A DNA stretch of 64,000 nt from Streptomyces sp. 1-11 (GTDB taxonomy: Bacteria; Actinomycetota; Actinomycetes; Streptomycetales; Streptomycetaceae): NCBI RefSeq assembly GCF_007176755.1, contig NZ_BJTV01000009.1:186001-250000 (forward strand), written 5' to 3'. Position numbers and translations under genes: made by a program. Numbering within the stretch: position 1 is the first letter of the stretch; each line of letters starts with the position of its first letter. Below, piece by piece: positions 39,501 to 54,500 of the stretch. The notes under the pieces were generated by a model. That model saw only the letters and a program-made list of their open reading frames with translations, was not told the DNA's origin and did not search any database.

Positions 39501-42500
39501 ACCCGCTACGACTCCTCCGGTAACGTAGCCGGGAAGTCAGCGCCCTTCTACACGACGGGTTCGGCGACCGACGGTCCGGTCAATCCGGCCGTGACGGCCC
39601 TGCGTTCGTACACCGACTACGTCTCGGACTGGGCCGGCCGCACCACACTGAGCCAGGTCAAGGTCAACGGCACCGCCCAGAATGCGGGCAAGGTCGTCAC
39701 CACCTACACCGGCGCCGACGTGACCACCGTCAAGCCGGTCGTCGGGCAGTCCACTGACACTTACACCGATGTCTACGGGCAGAAGGTCAAGCAGGTGGAG
39801 CGCAACGGCTCGGCTGGCTACACCACCACCTACGAGTACACCCGCAAGGGTGAGCTGAAGTACATCCATGACGCCAAGGGCAACACCACTCACTACACCT
39901 ACAACTTCCCCGGCGAGCGCCTGACCGCCGAGGACCCCGACGCCGGTGACACCAGCACGTCGTACGACGACAACGGGAACATCCTGACCACCACTGATGG
40001 CAACAATGCCGTGGTCACCACGGACTACGACGCGCTGAACCGGCCCACCGCGGTCCGCAAGGGCAGCACGATCCTGACCCAGACCTCGTACGACACCGCC
40101 ACAGGTGGCAAGGGCGAGGTGGCGACCTCGACCGTCATCAGCAACGGCAAGGCGTACAAGTCCACCATCGGCGGATACGACAGCCGAGGCAGAGCCACCT
40201 CCAAGACGCTCACGGTTCCCGTCGACGGATCCGGATTGGAAGGCGGTTACAAGGTCTCCTACCACTACGACCTGGCCGACCACCTCACATCGGTCGACTA
40301 CCCGGCCGTGGGTAAGCTGCCCGCCGAAACAGTCACCAGCACCTACGACGGTTACGGGCTGCTGAGAAAGGTCGCCAGCCCACTTGCCACCTACCTCAAC
40401 CAGAGTGGCTACGACGACTACGGACGACTGATATCCCGGCAGATGGGCACCTCCGCGGCCGGCAGCACGGTCAACCGCACCTTCGGCTACGACGACACCC
40501 AGGGCACCGACTGGCTGAACAACATCACGACTCGTACCACTGTGGGCAGCACCACGAGCACGGTGCAGAACGACACCTACGCCCGCAACGGCAACGGCCA
40601 GATCACCAGCCTGCGTGAGGGCACGGCCGGCCAGCAGCAGTGCTTCACGTACGACGACATGCACCGGCTGAACGGCGCGTGGACCACCGCGTCCACCACC
40701 TGTACGGCCACCCCCCAGTCCGACTTCGCGGGACCCGAGCCCTACCAGTCGAGCTACAGCTACGACGGCATCGGCAACCTTCAGTCTGTCATTAGCAAGG
40801 CCTCGTCCACAGCCACTGCTGTGACGCGGGACTACCACTACCCGGGATACAGCGCGGACGAATCCACCTACACAGCGGACACCTCACGCCCGCACGCGGT
40901 CACCTCGGTCGTCAAGTCCTCTGGGGGCACGGACAGCTACGGCTACGACAACGCCGGTCAGCAGACCACGCGTACCGTGAGCGGTGTCGCCACATCGGTG
41001 GCTTGGAACGATCTGCACCAGGTCGGCAGCATCACCGGGGGAGGCGAGACCAGCACCTACGTCTACGACGGTGACGGTCAGCCCCTGCTGCGGACGTCGA
41101 AGGCCGAGAACGTGCTCTACTTCGAGGGCCACGAACTGCACAAGGCCAGCAGCAGCGGCACAATCCTGGCCACCCGCTACTACACCGCCGGCAATGCCTC
41201 CGTGGCGATGCGCGAGGCCGACGGCACCACCAACGGCAAGCTGTCGTGGCTGCTGAGCGACAACCAGGCTTCCACCCAGCTGGTCATCACGGCTGTGGGA
41301 GGGACAGTCCTGCGACGCCGTTACACACCGTTCGGTGCGGCGCGCAGTACCGGCAGCTCCCTCCCGTCTTCCACGGACCGGGGCTTCGTGGGCGGGCAGG
41401 AGGACGACTCGACAGGCCTGTCATTGCTGGGCGCCCGTATGTACGATCCATCGTTGGGCCGGTTCCTGAGCACCGACCCCCTGACCGCCGCAGGGGAGCC
41501 ACAAAGCCTGTCGGCGTACAGCTACAGCAACAACGACCCGGTCAACTTCGCGGACCCCACAGGCCTCCGCCTCGCCAACTGCGTGGGCGGCTGGGAGGCT
41601 TGTGGTCCCGGACCCTCAAAGCACCGGGGCGCATACACGGACAACACTGCTGGTTTGAGTACGACCAGCAGCAACTCCAGCCAATCCAACAGCGCGGGTT
41701 CGCCGGCGATCGGAAAACCCCTCGACAACAAGACGTACAACTGGCTCGAGGAACTCGGCTACAACGGTAGTTCGGACTTCACCCAGGACGACTTCAACAA
41801 CTGGTTCTCGAACGCCAAGCAGGACAATCTCGAGCAAGTCCAGAGCTTCTACACTTGCATGGGGAAGCAGAAGTCGGCAAAATCATGCAGAAAGGATGCC
41901 GAGAGCAAGGCCCCGGAGCCGGAGAACGAAGGTCTGGTGTCCGACGATGCGATGCAATGGTATTCCGGGGCGGCCACCCTTGCCTTTGGCGCATGGGCAG
42001 CCTGCGAAATCGGTACGGTTGGTTTCGGTTCTGTGGTCTGTTCCGCGGGCGCTGTGGGCATCTACGCAGGCGTGGTACTCGGTGTTTCCGTGATTGCTAC
42101 GGTCGACTCCTGCATGGAAAAGAAGTGGGGTGACTGTGCGCTCGGTGCCGTGAGCACCCTTATGGCAGGGCGTGAGTGGGTGACGGCCGGCCAGATGTCC
42201 GCAGCCGGTTCCAGTATCCGGAGCACTGCATCCACTGCCTGGCAGAAGACCAGTTCGGGTGCCCGATCTGCCTGGAACGCCGTCTCCAGCTGGCGACCCT
42301 TCAGCTAGCCGCCATACGATGGGGGGTTCTCGCCGGGCATTCAGGGGACCCCCCATTCGCAGGACAAAGCGGCAACTCGATAGTCTGCCACTCAGAGGCT
42401 GACGTGGAGAAAGAAGTGACAAAATTGGCGGGAAGCATACGATTGGTGCGGATCGTCCCCGCTGCCATGGGGGAGGCCGTGGCCGGCATATCTGCTGCAG

Positions 42501-45500
42501 CCCTCGTGGATGCAGTTCTCTTTGCGACGTCTGGTGATCTCCAACTCTCCGGGAGAACTGGTCGCATTCAGTGCGGTGTCGTTCTCGCTCTCGCTCTGCT
42601 GTGGACCGTCAATCTCCTGGTGTCACGACCTCGCGAACGGCGGGCCCATGCAGCGGCGGTGCCGGTGGAAAACCCGCAAGCACTGCGCGAGCAGGTTGTT
42701 CTGCAGCGTCGCCTGATGCGGCGGGGGCAAATCCGTAGTGCAGCACTCGTGACGGTTTTCTCAGTAGTCGTTTACCTGATCCACCTGCCCATCGCCGCTC
42801 TGGGCATGCCGGCCATGCTGCTGATCTCACTCTTGCACGTTTGGCGCATTTCGGTCTGGGAGCGCTCGAAGGGTCTCACCCTCTGGAAGCCGGCACCGTC
42901 CGAGGCTGGCCGTGAGGAATGGCGAAACTCGCCGTATTACTCGACACCTGTCGCATAGGAGACGCACCGTTTCGAGGGGCATGGGCCTGGCGGAGCACCG
43001 TCTGGCCCATGCCTTTTAGTACTCCAGTCAGATTTCGTGTCCTGAGCCGGTGGTTGTCGTTGTCCGGGTATGGAGGCGATAGTCGAAGTCGACCAGTGGC
43101 AGCGTGAGTTGGAGGCGGTGTTCGCTCGGGTGGCGGGCCGCTTTGCCCGGGTGGATCTGCGCCGGCGGATGCGGGACTATGTCCGCGGTCTGCTGGCGCC
43201 GGTGGGACGCAAGAACGGCTGGCAGTTGGCCGAGTGGGCCGGCCATCGCGACCCGGCAGGTCTGCAGCACCTGCTCAACGGCGCCCGATGGGACGCCGAC
43301 GCGGTCTGGGACGATGTCCGGGCCCATGTCGCCGAACGGATCGGCCCGGGCGGGGTGTTGATCATCGACGACACCGGCTTCATCAAGAAAGGCAGCACGT
43401 CGGCGGGGGTGGGTCGGCAGTACACCGGAACCTTGGGAAAGATCGACAACTGCCAGATCGGGGTGTTCGCCGCCTACGCCACTGGCTCGGGCAGGGCTTT
43501 GGTCGACCGGGAGCTCTACCTGCCCAAGTCCTGGACGTCGGACCGCGAGCGCTGCCGGGCGGCGAAGATCCCCGACGAGCGGGGCTTTGCCACCAAGGGG
43601 GAACTGGCCCGAGACATCGTGCGCCGCTGCCTGGCCGCCGGTCTGCCCGCCGCCTGGGTCACGGCGGACGAGGCCTACGGCCAGGACTGGCACTTCCGCC
43701 GCCTGCTCGAGCAACTCGACGTCGGCTACGTGGTCGCCGTGCCCAAGTCCCAGCAGATCAAGTCCCTGGCCGGAATCTGGCGCATCGACCAGCTCATCGA
43801 CGAGGCACCCGGTGATGCCTGGCAGCGGCTGTCCTGCGGCGACGGAGCGAAGGGGCCGCGGATCTATGACTGGGCCGCGGCCAAACTGCCCGCCAACCTG
43901 ATCTTCGACCCCGATCCGCCCACCCACCACCGCTGGGTGATGGCCCGCCGCAGCCTGCCCGACCCCGCCGAGGTCGCCTACTACCTCGCCTACGCACCCG
44001 TCGGCATCGAGCTCGACGAACTGGTCCGGATCGCCGGCAGCCGATGGGCGATCGAGGAATGCTTCCAAGCTGTGAAGAACGAGTGCGGCCTGGACGAGTA
44101 CGAGGTCCGCCGCTACCTCGGCTGGTATCGACACATCACCCTGGCCATGCTCGCCGACGCCTTCCTGACCGCCCTGACCGCCCTGACCGCCCTGGCCGCT
44201 CAGGCAGACGGTGACGCAAGGGGGCAGCAGAAACGGATCAGCCCTCGCCCCGCTCACCGTGGCAGAGATCCGGCGCCTGCTGGACACTCTCCTGCCACAT
44301 CCCCGCCCCCATCAGGACAGACGCCTCCACGCCCTGAACTGGTCCCACTGGCGCAGACGCCACCAAGCCACAGCCCGCCGCTGTACTACCGAAAGGGAGC
44401 CAGCCCAGGACACGAAATCTGACTGGAGTAGTAAGAGCTGTCCCGTAATTCCTCGTCACAGGTGGGATGGACTTGCCGTGGCGGGTCTGATCACGTTGCT
44501 GGCGCCGTCGCGGATAGCCCCGTTAGCCGAGTTCTCGCCGCTCTACTTGCGGCCCGCCTCACAAGGGCAGCCAACTGGGCCATCCCACGGGCGTGCCGCC
44601 CGGTTCGCACATGCTGTCCGGGCGGCCGGGCGACACGTACCACACTGCCGGCTCCGGCCAGAGCAGCATCGTACTGGCAACACCTCGTCCCAGTAGTCGC
44701 CGATCCGGCCGCCGGACCAGCGGTACCTGCGGCGGCTCGCCAGGCCCATCGGGCCGCCGTGGGTGGCGCCGAAGAACGGCTCGGCCGCGGGGGACCGCCA
44801 GTCGACCAGCAGCCGGCGTCCCGCGCCGTCCGTCAGACCGAGCCGCCCGACGTAGACCGGTTCGGGGCTGTCCGCCGCGACCATGCGCCCGAGGCACAGG
44901 TCGAGGCCGAACCGGCGCAGCGCGCGCAGCCGAGCGGTCAGCCGGTGGATCTCCGCGTCCCGGTCCATCGCCTGCCGGCCCGCGCCACCGGGCCCCCTGC
45001 GCTCGGCGTCGAGGCGGTCGGACACCTCGGCGACCGACTGCTCAAGAGCCTCCGCGACGGCGGCGAAATGCCGTTCGTCGTCGGCGATCAGCCGCGGATC
45101 GGCCTTCGCGGAAAGGCGGTCCGGAAGGTCGAACGCACTGGTGGTCAGGGGATTCAGAATAATCAGCTCCGCATTCTCGGACCGCGGGCCCACCGGGCGC
45201 GCCGGCCCGGTTCGACGTCCTCACGCGAACCGATGCCGGCAGCGCCGCGGGTACTTCGCGATTCCCGCGTTTTCGCAGGTTCTGGCTTCGGCCGGTCATT
45301 GTGCGGGACACCGGGGGCCTTGCCGCAAGCCCCCCGGTGCGCTATAAGTTGAGAGTGGAAAGGAGTGGGAAACCGCCTTTCCCTTTCTTTTTGCCCCCGC
45401 TCTTTCACCGGCCGGAACCCGGCCGGACTTTCCTGCCTGCCGCCGGGTCCGCTGCGCGTGCCGGGCACCGGACGGTGCGGGACTCTGTAAGCGTGTGTGC

Positions 45501-48500
45501 TGCTCCAGCCGGCCGGATCCCCGCGGCCTACGCCGCCTCGGGCCGCCGGGCGGTACGCGTGACGCTGGTCGCCACGACGGGGTTCTTCCTGTTCCGCTAC
45601 GGACTGGGCCTCCCGGTCGCGGCCACGTACGCCCTGTTCTCCGCCGTGGCGCTGGGCGGGCTCTCCAGGATCCCCGGCACCGGACGGCAGCGGGCCGCGA
45701 CGGGACTGCGGGCGCTGCCCGTGTGCTGGCTGCTGGTGATCGCCGGCACCTGTCTGTCGGTGCGGACCTGGAGCGCCGTCACGGGCATGCTGGTCGTCGG
45801 CTTCGCCCTGGCCTTCTCCGCCGTGGGCGGTCCCCGCCCGGCCGGGGCGGCCCCCGGCCTCCAACTGCTCTACATCCTGCCCTCCTTCCCGCCGTACGAC
45901 CCCGGCTCGCTCGGTGAACGCCTCGTCGGGACGACGACGGGACTTGTCCTGCTCATGGCCGCCGAGGCACTGCTCCTCCCCGAGCCCCCGCCGCCGTCGT
46001 ACCGGGAGCGGGCCGCCCTCGCCGCGCGGACCGCGGCGCACTGCGCGACCCTCCTGACCGCGCCCCCGTACGCCCTGACCGGTACGGACAGCGCGGCGGC
46101 CCGGGAGGCCGGCGCGGCTCTGCGGCCGCTGACGGTGCCGGAGGCGGAACGTCCGGCCGGACCGGGGCTGCGCGACCGCGCCCTCGCCCACACCGGTCTG
46201 GCCACCCGCACCCTGCTCAGCCGGATGGCACGGCTGACCAGCCCGGGCGACGCGCAGGGCTCCCGGGTGACCGCCGTCCTGCGTGCGGTGGCGGCCCTGT
46301 CCGCCGGGACCGCGGACAGCCTCGGATCCGGGCCGTCGCCGGTGGCCGCCCACGCCGAACTGGTGGCGGCCCGGGCGGACCTGTCGGCCGTGTCGGCCGC
46401 CCCCGCGGCCGCCGCCCGGGGCGGCCCCCGTCCGCCGGAGTTCCCGCCCGCCGTACTGCGCCGGCATGCCGCCGTGCTGGAGATCGCCGACGCCGCGCTG
46501 GCCATGGCCACCGCGGCCGACCTGGCGGTACGGGGCCGGCGGGCGTCGCTGCCGGTGCCGCCGGGCCGCTTCTGGTACGCCAGGAGCCGGGCCCCGGTGC
46601 TGTGGTGGCACCGGGCGCGCGGTCACGCCGGGCGCCGGTCGGTGTTCTTCCAGAACGCGGTGCGCATCGCCCTGGCCCTGACCGCGGCCCGGCTGATCGC
46701 GGGCGTGGCCACGCTGCCGCACGGCTTCTGGGCGATGCTGGCCACGCTCACCCTCACCCGGACCACCATGGACGAGACCTGGAGCACCATCCGCCTGGCC
46801 CTCACGGGCACGCTGGCCGGGGCGCTGCTGACCGCCGGTCTGCTGACCCTGGCGGGCTCCGGCACCGGGATCTACGCCGCCGTGCTCCCGCTGTGGATGC
46901 TCCTCGCCTTCACCCTGGGCCCGGTCAAGGGCGTCGGCTGGGCACAGGGTCTGTTCACGGTGCTCGTGGCCCCGGTCTTCGCCCAGCTCGTGCCGCCGAC
47001 CTGGCGGCTGGCGGAGGTGCGGCTGCTGGACGTGCTGGTGGGCAGCGCGATCGGCGCGGTGTTCGGCCTGCTGGCCTGGCCCCGCGGCGCCCATGACGAG
47101 CTGCGTCGAGCGGCGGCGGAACTCCTGCGCCGGGCGGCCGAGATCGTGGTGGCGACCAGCGCCGAGGTGGCGGCCGGCGGCACCGTGGCCGCGCCGCCGG
47201 TGGCGTCCTGCCACCGCTCGCTGCACCAGGCGGTCATCCTCGCCGAGTCCGCGTACGCCCAGTTCCTGAGCGAGCCCACGCCCTTCGGGGGCCGGGGGAG
47301 GAGGGCGGCGCCGGCGCCGGTGGACTGGCAGGCCGTGCTCATCGCCGGGCACCACACCCTGTGGGGATCCGAGCGGCTGCTGGATCCGCCGCCGACCGTG
47401 CTGGGCCCGGCCGCCGCCGAGTCGGCCGCCGGACTCGGGGACCGGGTGGCCGGCCGGATGCTGCTCGTCTCGGCGGCGCTCGACCCCGGGAGCGACACCC
47501 CGGCCGCGCCGGTGCCCCGCCTCGATCCGGTCCTCGCGGGCTTCACCGCACAGCCGCCCGGCGCGCCCCGGCGGTACTGGGCGACCGTCTCGTGGCTGAG
47601 CGCGCTGATGACGGACCTGTCACGCATCCCGCGCACCGGCCCTGAACGCGAGCCGGCGGCGGCCGGGGCACGGGCCGGCGACTGAGGCCGCTCTCGCGAC
47701 AGCCCCCGGAGGGGCACGTCTGTCTGTTCCGTCACGGCGACGGCCGGTGAGGACAGAAGCGCTTGCGGGAGCCGGGCGGCCGCATGGATGATCCATTTGA
47801 GGCCGGTCGCTCACATCTGATCGGCACGACCGTTGCACACGAAGGGAAACCCCATGCCCGAGCTGGACGAACGCTTCGACGTCGTGGTCCTCGGAGCGGG
47901 ACCCGGCGGCTACGTCGCCGCCGTCCGCGCCGCGCAGCTGGGCAAGCGCGTCGCCGTCGTCGAGGAGAAGTACTGGGGCGGTGTCTGCCTGAACGTGGGG
48001 TGCATCCCGAGCAAGGCGCTGCTGCGCAACGCCGAACTGGCGCACATCTTCACGCGCGAGGCGAAGACCTTCGGGATCAAGGTCGACGGGACGGTCTCCT
48101 TCGACTTCGGCGAGGCGTTCCGCCGCAGCCGCAAGGTCGCCGACGGCCGGGTCAAGGGCGTCCACTACCTGATGAAGAAGAACGGCATCACGGAGTTCGA
48201 CGGCCGCGGCACCTTCCTCGACCCGCACACGCTCGAGGTGGCGGGCTACGACGGCTCGACCCGCACCATCGGCTTCGACCACTGCGTCATCGCCACCGGC
48301 GCCACCCCCAAGCTGCTCCCCGGCACCCGCCGCACCTCACGGGTGGTGACCTACGAGGAGCAGATCCTCGCCGAGGAACTGCCGCAGTCGATCGTGATCG
48401 CGGGCGCCGGCGCGATCGGCGTGGAGTTCGCGTACGTCCTGCACAACTACGGCGTGAAGGTCACCGTCGTCGAGTTCCTGGACCGCATGACCCCGCTCGA

Positions 48501-51500
48501 GGACGCCGAGGTGTCCGCCGAACTCGCCCGCCAGTACCGCAGGCTGGGCATCGACGTGCTGACCTCCACCCGGGTCGACGCCATCGACGAGTCGGGACCG
48601 ACGGTGCGGGTCACCGTCACCGGCAAGGACGGCGCCCAGCAGGTCCTGGAGGCCGACAAGGTGCTCCAGGCGATCGGCTTCGCCCCGAACGTGGAGGGCT
48701 ACGGCCTGGACAAGGCCGGCGTACGGGTCACCGAGCGCGGCGCGATCGACGTCGACGGGCGCTGCCGCACCTCCGTCCCGCACATCTTCGCCATCGGCGA
48801 CGTCACGGCCAAGCTGATGCTGGCGCACGCCGCCGAGGCGATGGGCATCGTCGCCGCCGAGACCCTCGCCGACGCGGAGACCATGGAACTGGACTACGCC
48901 ATGATCCCGCGCGCGACCTACTGCCAGCCCCAGATCGCCAGTTTCGGCTACACCGAGGCCCAGGCCCGCGAGCTGGGACACGACGTCAAGGTCGCGAAGT
49001 TCCCCTTCACCGCGAACGGCAAGTCGCACGGTCTCGGCGACGCCACGGGCTTCGTGAAGCTGATCAGCGACGCGAAGTACGGCGAGCTGCTCGGCGGCCA
49101 CCTGATCGGCCCGGACGTCACCGAGCTGCTGCCCGAGCTGACCCTGGCCCAGCAGTGGGACCTGACGGTCCATGAGGTGGCGCGCAACGTGCACGCCCAC
49201 CCGACGCTGGGCGAGGCGGTCAAGGAGGCCGTGCACGGCCTGGCCGGCCACATGATCAACATGTGAGAGCGGGCCGCGGCCACGATCCGGCGATCGTGGC
49301 CGCGGCCCGTCCCCGCCCGCACCGGTCAGTTGAGCGCCGGCGGACCGTCATGGGCGCCGGTGCCCCACCCGGACGGCTCGGCGCCGACCGTGAACGCCAG
49401 CGACCGCATGCCGCGCAGCTGCCGCGTGGTCACGTAGGTGCGGCCGTAGGGGGCGCCGTCGACGCGCGCCGACTGGATGTAGCGGTCGCCGTCCGAGGTG
49501 CCGGGCGCCGTCACGGTGAGCGAGCCGCGCGGGTAGTAACGGCGGTCCAGGGTGAGGTCGACCCGCTCGAAGACGGGCGTGGACAGGCCCCAGGTGTCGT
49601 AGCCGGGCTGCACCGGGAAGACGCCGATGGACGACAGCACGTTCCACGCGGACATGGTGCCGAGGTCGTCGTTGCCGGTCATGCCGGTCGGGGCGTCCGT
49701 GAACAGGGTCAGCGCGGCATGCACCACGTCGGTGGTCTTCCAGGGCTGGCCGGTCGAGAGATAGGTGTAGGGGGCGATGAGGTCGGGCTCGTTCTGCGGG
49801 TTGTACTTGTCCGCGTTGTAGTAGTCGTACGGCCCGTTCACCCACACCTCACGGGCCGTTCCGGCGGGGTCCCGCACCAGCTTGTCGTAGGCGAAGAAGG
49901 AGTCCAGCCGCTCGTTCGCCGCCTTCTCGCCGCCGATCAGGCCGACCATGCCCGGCAGGTCCTGCGGCACGAGCCACTGGTACTGCCAGGACGTCCCCTC
50001 GTGGAACCCCTCGCTCCGCGCCGGGTCGGCCGGGCCGGTGAAGGCGCCCGAGGCGTCGCGCGCGCGGAAGAAGCCGGTCGAGGAGTCGAAGATCCGGCGG
50101 TAGTTCTGGGCCCGGGCCGCGTAGCGGGCGGCGTCGGCGTCATGGCCGAGGTCGCGGGCCATCTCGGCGAGCATCGCGTCCGACAGGGCGTACTCCAGGG
50201 TCGCCGAGGCGCCGTGGTCGTAGTCCGAGTCGCCCGGCTTCGCGTGCGGCCGGCCCTTGACGTAGGGCGCGAAACCGTCCGCGATGTACTCCTTGTTGGC
50301 CTCGCGGCCCACCGCCGGCGAGTCGGCGGGCGGCACCCCGTCGGCGTTCTTCCTGAGGGCGCGGTAGGCCCGCTCCTCGTACCCCTTGAGCAGGCCCTGC
50401 TGGTAGGCGTTGGTCAGGAACGGCGTGACCGGGTCGCCGGTCATGATGTTCGTCTCGACCGTGCCGTAGCCCCACTTGGGCAGCCAGCCGCTCTCCTCGT
50501 CGATCCTGATCACCGATATCGCCATGTCCCTGGCCTCACGCGGCGCGAGCAGGGACAGCAGTTGCGACTGGGTGCGGTAGGTGTCCCACAGGGACCAGTT
50601 CTGGTAGTACGTGAAGCCCCGGGCGCGGTGGACCTTCTGGTCCCAGCCGGTGTACCGGCCGTCGGTGTCGCTGCCGATGTTGGGCGCGAGGAAGGACCGG
50701 TACAGCGACGAGTAGAACGTGCGCCGCAGGGTCTCGCCGCCGCCCCGCACCCGTACGTCGTCGAGCCGGTCCTCCCAGGCGCGCTGGGCCGCCGCCCGGA
50801 CCTGCTGGAACGAACGCCCGCCCTCGGCACGGAGGTTGAGCGCGGCGCCGCGGGCGTCCACGTACGACAGGGCGGTCGTGGCCTCGACGGTGCGGTCCTT
50901 GCTCGTGTCGAACCGGACGTACGCGCCGTCCCGGCCGCTGCGGGACCCGTCGCTGACCGTGGAGCCGTCCCAGGTGCCGAACGCGGTGAACGGGCGGTCG
51001 AACCGGGTGACGGTGTAGACCGTGTAGGGCTTGGTGTCCTGGCAGAAGCCGCTGCCGGTGATCGCGGTCCGCACGGTCCGGTCGTCGAGCACCTCGACCT
51101 TGGTGGAGAGCGTGCGGTGCAGCGACTGCCCGGCGTTGAGCAGGACGTTGGCCTTGTCGGTGGCGGGGAAGGTGTAGCGCTGCACACCGGTGCGCGCGGT
51201 CGCCGTCAGCTCGGCGTCGATGCCGGTCTTCAGACCGACCTTGTAGTAGCCGGGGCCGGCCTGCTCGGTGTCGTGGCTGAACTCCGCCTGGTACCGCGCG
51301 TAGTCGGTCGACGTGACGTCGCCGGTGGTCGGCAGCACCGGCAGGTCCCCGCCCAAGCCGCAGCCCACGCCGGACAGATGGACGAGCGAGAAGCCCCGGA
51401 TGTGGTTCTGGGCGTAGTCGTAACCGGTGTTGTGGCCGGTGTCCGGGGACAGTTGCACCATTCCGAAGGGCACGGCGGCGCCCGGGTAGGTGTTGCCCTC

Positions 51501-54500
51501 GTTCTGGGTGCCGATGAACGGATTGACGAGATCGGTCAGGCGGCCGTCCTGGGTCGCGGCCGCCTGGGCCGTGGGCGCGGCGAGGGCGGCGCCGATCAGC
51601 GCTGCCGCCGCGACCACCGTGCCCGCACCGCGTAGGCGTCGGCTCCAACTCGTGCGCGGATGGGTCCCACTCATGGGCGCGTGCGCCTCCCGAGGCTAGA
51701 CAACGTTGTCAAATCGCACAGCGCGCCCATTCTTTGCGCTGTACGTGTACGCGTCAAGGGTGTGGACGGAGCGGCCCGGATCCCTCCGGGACCCCGGCCG
51801 GGCACGAAGGCGGCCGACGGGGCCCGCTCGTACGCCGTGACCCGTCCAGCCAGATGACCCGTCACCTCACCACGGACCGCCCGGCACTTGGCAAGGCGCG
51901 CGGGCGGCCACCGCTCGAACGGTGGCCGCCCTCGGTACGGTCTCGGGTCCGGTGCAGCCGCTGCCTATTCGTCGTTCGAGTACTGCGGCTGGGAGGAGAC
52001 GAACACGTCGGGGCCGGCGATGTCGATCGCCGTCCGGATCTGCTCCGGCGTCCACTCGCTGAAGCCAGGCGGCGGGGCGGACGAGCGAGGCCGTCCCCCG
52101 GTCTGATCGGCCAGGTGGGGGCCGAGCCGGCGGACACCACCCGTTCGGGCGGTACATGCGGGCATACACGACCGAACCGGTGGCATCCGGGAAGTGATCA
52201 CCGACAGGCCTGAGCCACCGCTTCGGGCGGCCCGGTCTCGCCCGTCATCACACCGAGGAGATTCGTCGTGTCACAGGTCGAAGAGTCCATCGAGGTCAAC
52301 GTCCCCGTCCGTGCCGCCTACAACCAGTGGACCCAGTTCCAGGACTTCCCCCAGTTCATGGACGGCGTCGAGCGTATCGAGCAGCGCACCGACACCCTCA
52401 TGCACTGGAAGACGAAGATCGGCGGAGTGGAGCGCGAGTTCGACGCCGAGATCACGGAGCAGATCCCCGACGAGCGCGTCGCCTGGTCCACCATCGGCGG
52501 CGACGCCAAGCAGGCCGGGGTCGTCACCTTCCACTACATCGACGACAACACCACCAAGATCATGCTGCAGCTCGACTACGACCCTCAGGGCCTGGCCGAG
52601 ACCGTGGGCGACAAGCTCGGCTTCGTCAAGCGCCAGGCCACCGGCGATCTGCGGCGCTTCAAGGAGTTCATCGAGTCGCGCGGCGGCACGGAGACCGGCG
52701 CCTGGCGGGGCGAGGTCTGAGCCGTCGAGCCGCGTCGCTCCGACGGTGCCGGCGCGTCGCCGGGGCGGCGTCAGGGGTCGCCGTTCCCCACGGCGGTCCG
52801 CCGTCTGCGGCTCATCGTCGGTGACCACCTCGGCCGTGCGGACCGCGGCGCCCGGCACGCCGGGTCGGCCCAGGTGGTCACCGGTCGCGTCGGTGGCCTC
52901 AGGCAGCGATGACGGTGATGACGGCGGCCCGCTCCGCCCGGCGGCAGGCCGGAGCGGGCACCGCGGTGTTCAGGCGCTGGAGGCCTCGCCCTGCGGGTGC
53001 GCTCCGGCGGCCTGCGCCTTGTGCAGCTCCGCGGTGAACTGCGCGCCGGCGAGCAGCGCGAGGTTGGACAGCCACAGCCAGATGAGGAAGACGACGATGC
53101 CCGCGAGGGACCCGTACAACCGGCTGTAGGTGCCCAGCACATCGGCGTACAGCGCGAAGCCGGCCGAGGCGGTCAGCCACAGCGCGGCGGCCAGCGCGCC
53201 GCCGAGCAGGCTGTCCCTGCTCCGGCGGGCCGGGGCCGGTCCGGTGTGGAAGACCACCACGACCAGCACCGCCACCAGGCACAGCAGCAGCGGCCAGCGC
53301 GCGATGCCCCAGACGAGCTGCGCGGTGCCGTCCAGGCGCAGCAGCCGGCCGAGGAGCTCGGCGACGGGCCCGGACAGCATCAGCACCAGGGCGCTGACCA
53401 CGAGCAGGGCCAGCAGGACCAGGGCGGTCGCCACGATGCGGTGCGCCTTGCGCCAGGGCGAGCGGCGGTCGGGGATGCGGTACATGCCGTGCAGGGCACG
53501 GCGGAAGACCGCGAGATAACTGCAGGCCGACCACAGGGCGCTGACGGCGCCCGCCGCCATCAGCGTCCAGGTCGTGGAGTGCTGCCTGAGCACACCGGCG
53601 AGCACGCCGTGGAGTTCGGCGCCCGACTGGCCGGGGGCGTAGTGGGTGACGTGGGCGATGAACTCCGCGGCCGTGCTGGGGCTGACCAGGCCGAAGGCGA
53701 GCACGGTGACCAGCAGCGAGGGGAGGACCGCCAGGATCGAGTAGTAGGTCAGCGCGGCGGCGTAGTCGGTGAGGTCGTCGTTCCACATCGTCACCGGCGT
53801 CCGGCGCAGGGCCGGCCACCACTCGCGGGCCGGCCGGGCCAGACCGCCGCGCAGGCCGCGCGGCCGCCGGGCGGGGCGCAGATCAGCGGACATGCGGCGG
53901 CCAGGGGGGACGGCGGCCGGAGCACAGGATGGCTGCTGTGCAGAAGGACAACATCTCTTCCAACGATCTGGGCGCGCTGACCTGTCCTGCTCGGTCACGG
54001 TCGCCGAAGGCTATCAGCCGGCCCCGGTGAGCTGGCCCGATGCGGTGATCTTGGGCGCAGGGAGCGTGTCGGGGGCAACGAGCGTGCGGCCGGCCTACTC
54101 CCTTAGGGGGCGAATGTCATCCCATTGGCGGCGTAATCGGCCGGTCAGGGCGCATTACCGGGTTTGTCGCCGAGAGGATGGTGCCCGACTGACAACGCGA
54201 ACCGCGAGCATCGGGAGAGATCCGACCAGTGAGCATCCTCAACGAACCTCCCGGAGCAGCGGCAGCCGAGGACTCCTACGAGAACGAGCTGCCGGTCAGG
54301 CGCAAGCAGCCCGGCAACGTGGTGGTCAGATGGCTGACGACCACCGACCACAAGACGATCGGCACGCTGTACCTGTCGACGTCGTTCCTGTTCTTTCTCT
54401 TCGGCGGTGTGCTGGCGCTGCTCATCCGGGCGGAGCTGGCCCGGCCCGGTCTGCAGATCGTCTCCAAGGAGCAGTACAACCAGCTCTTCACGATGCACGG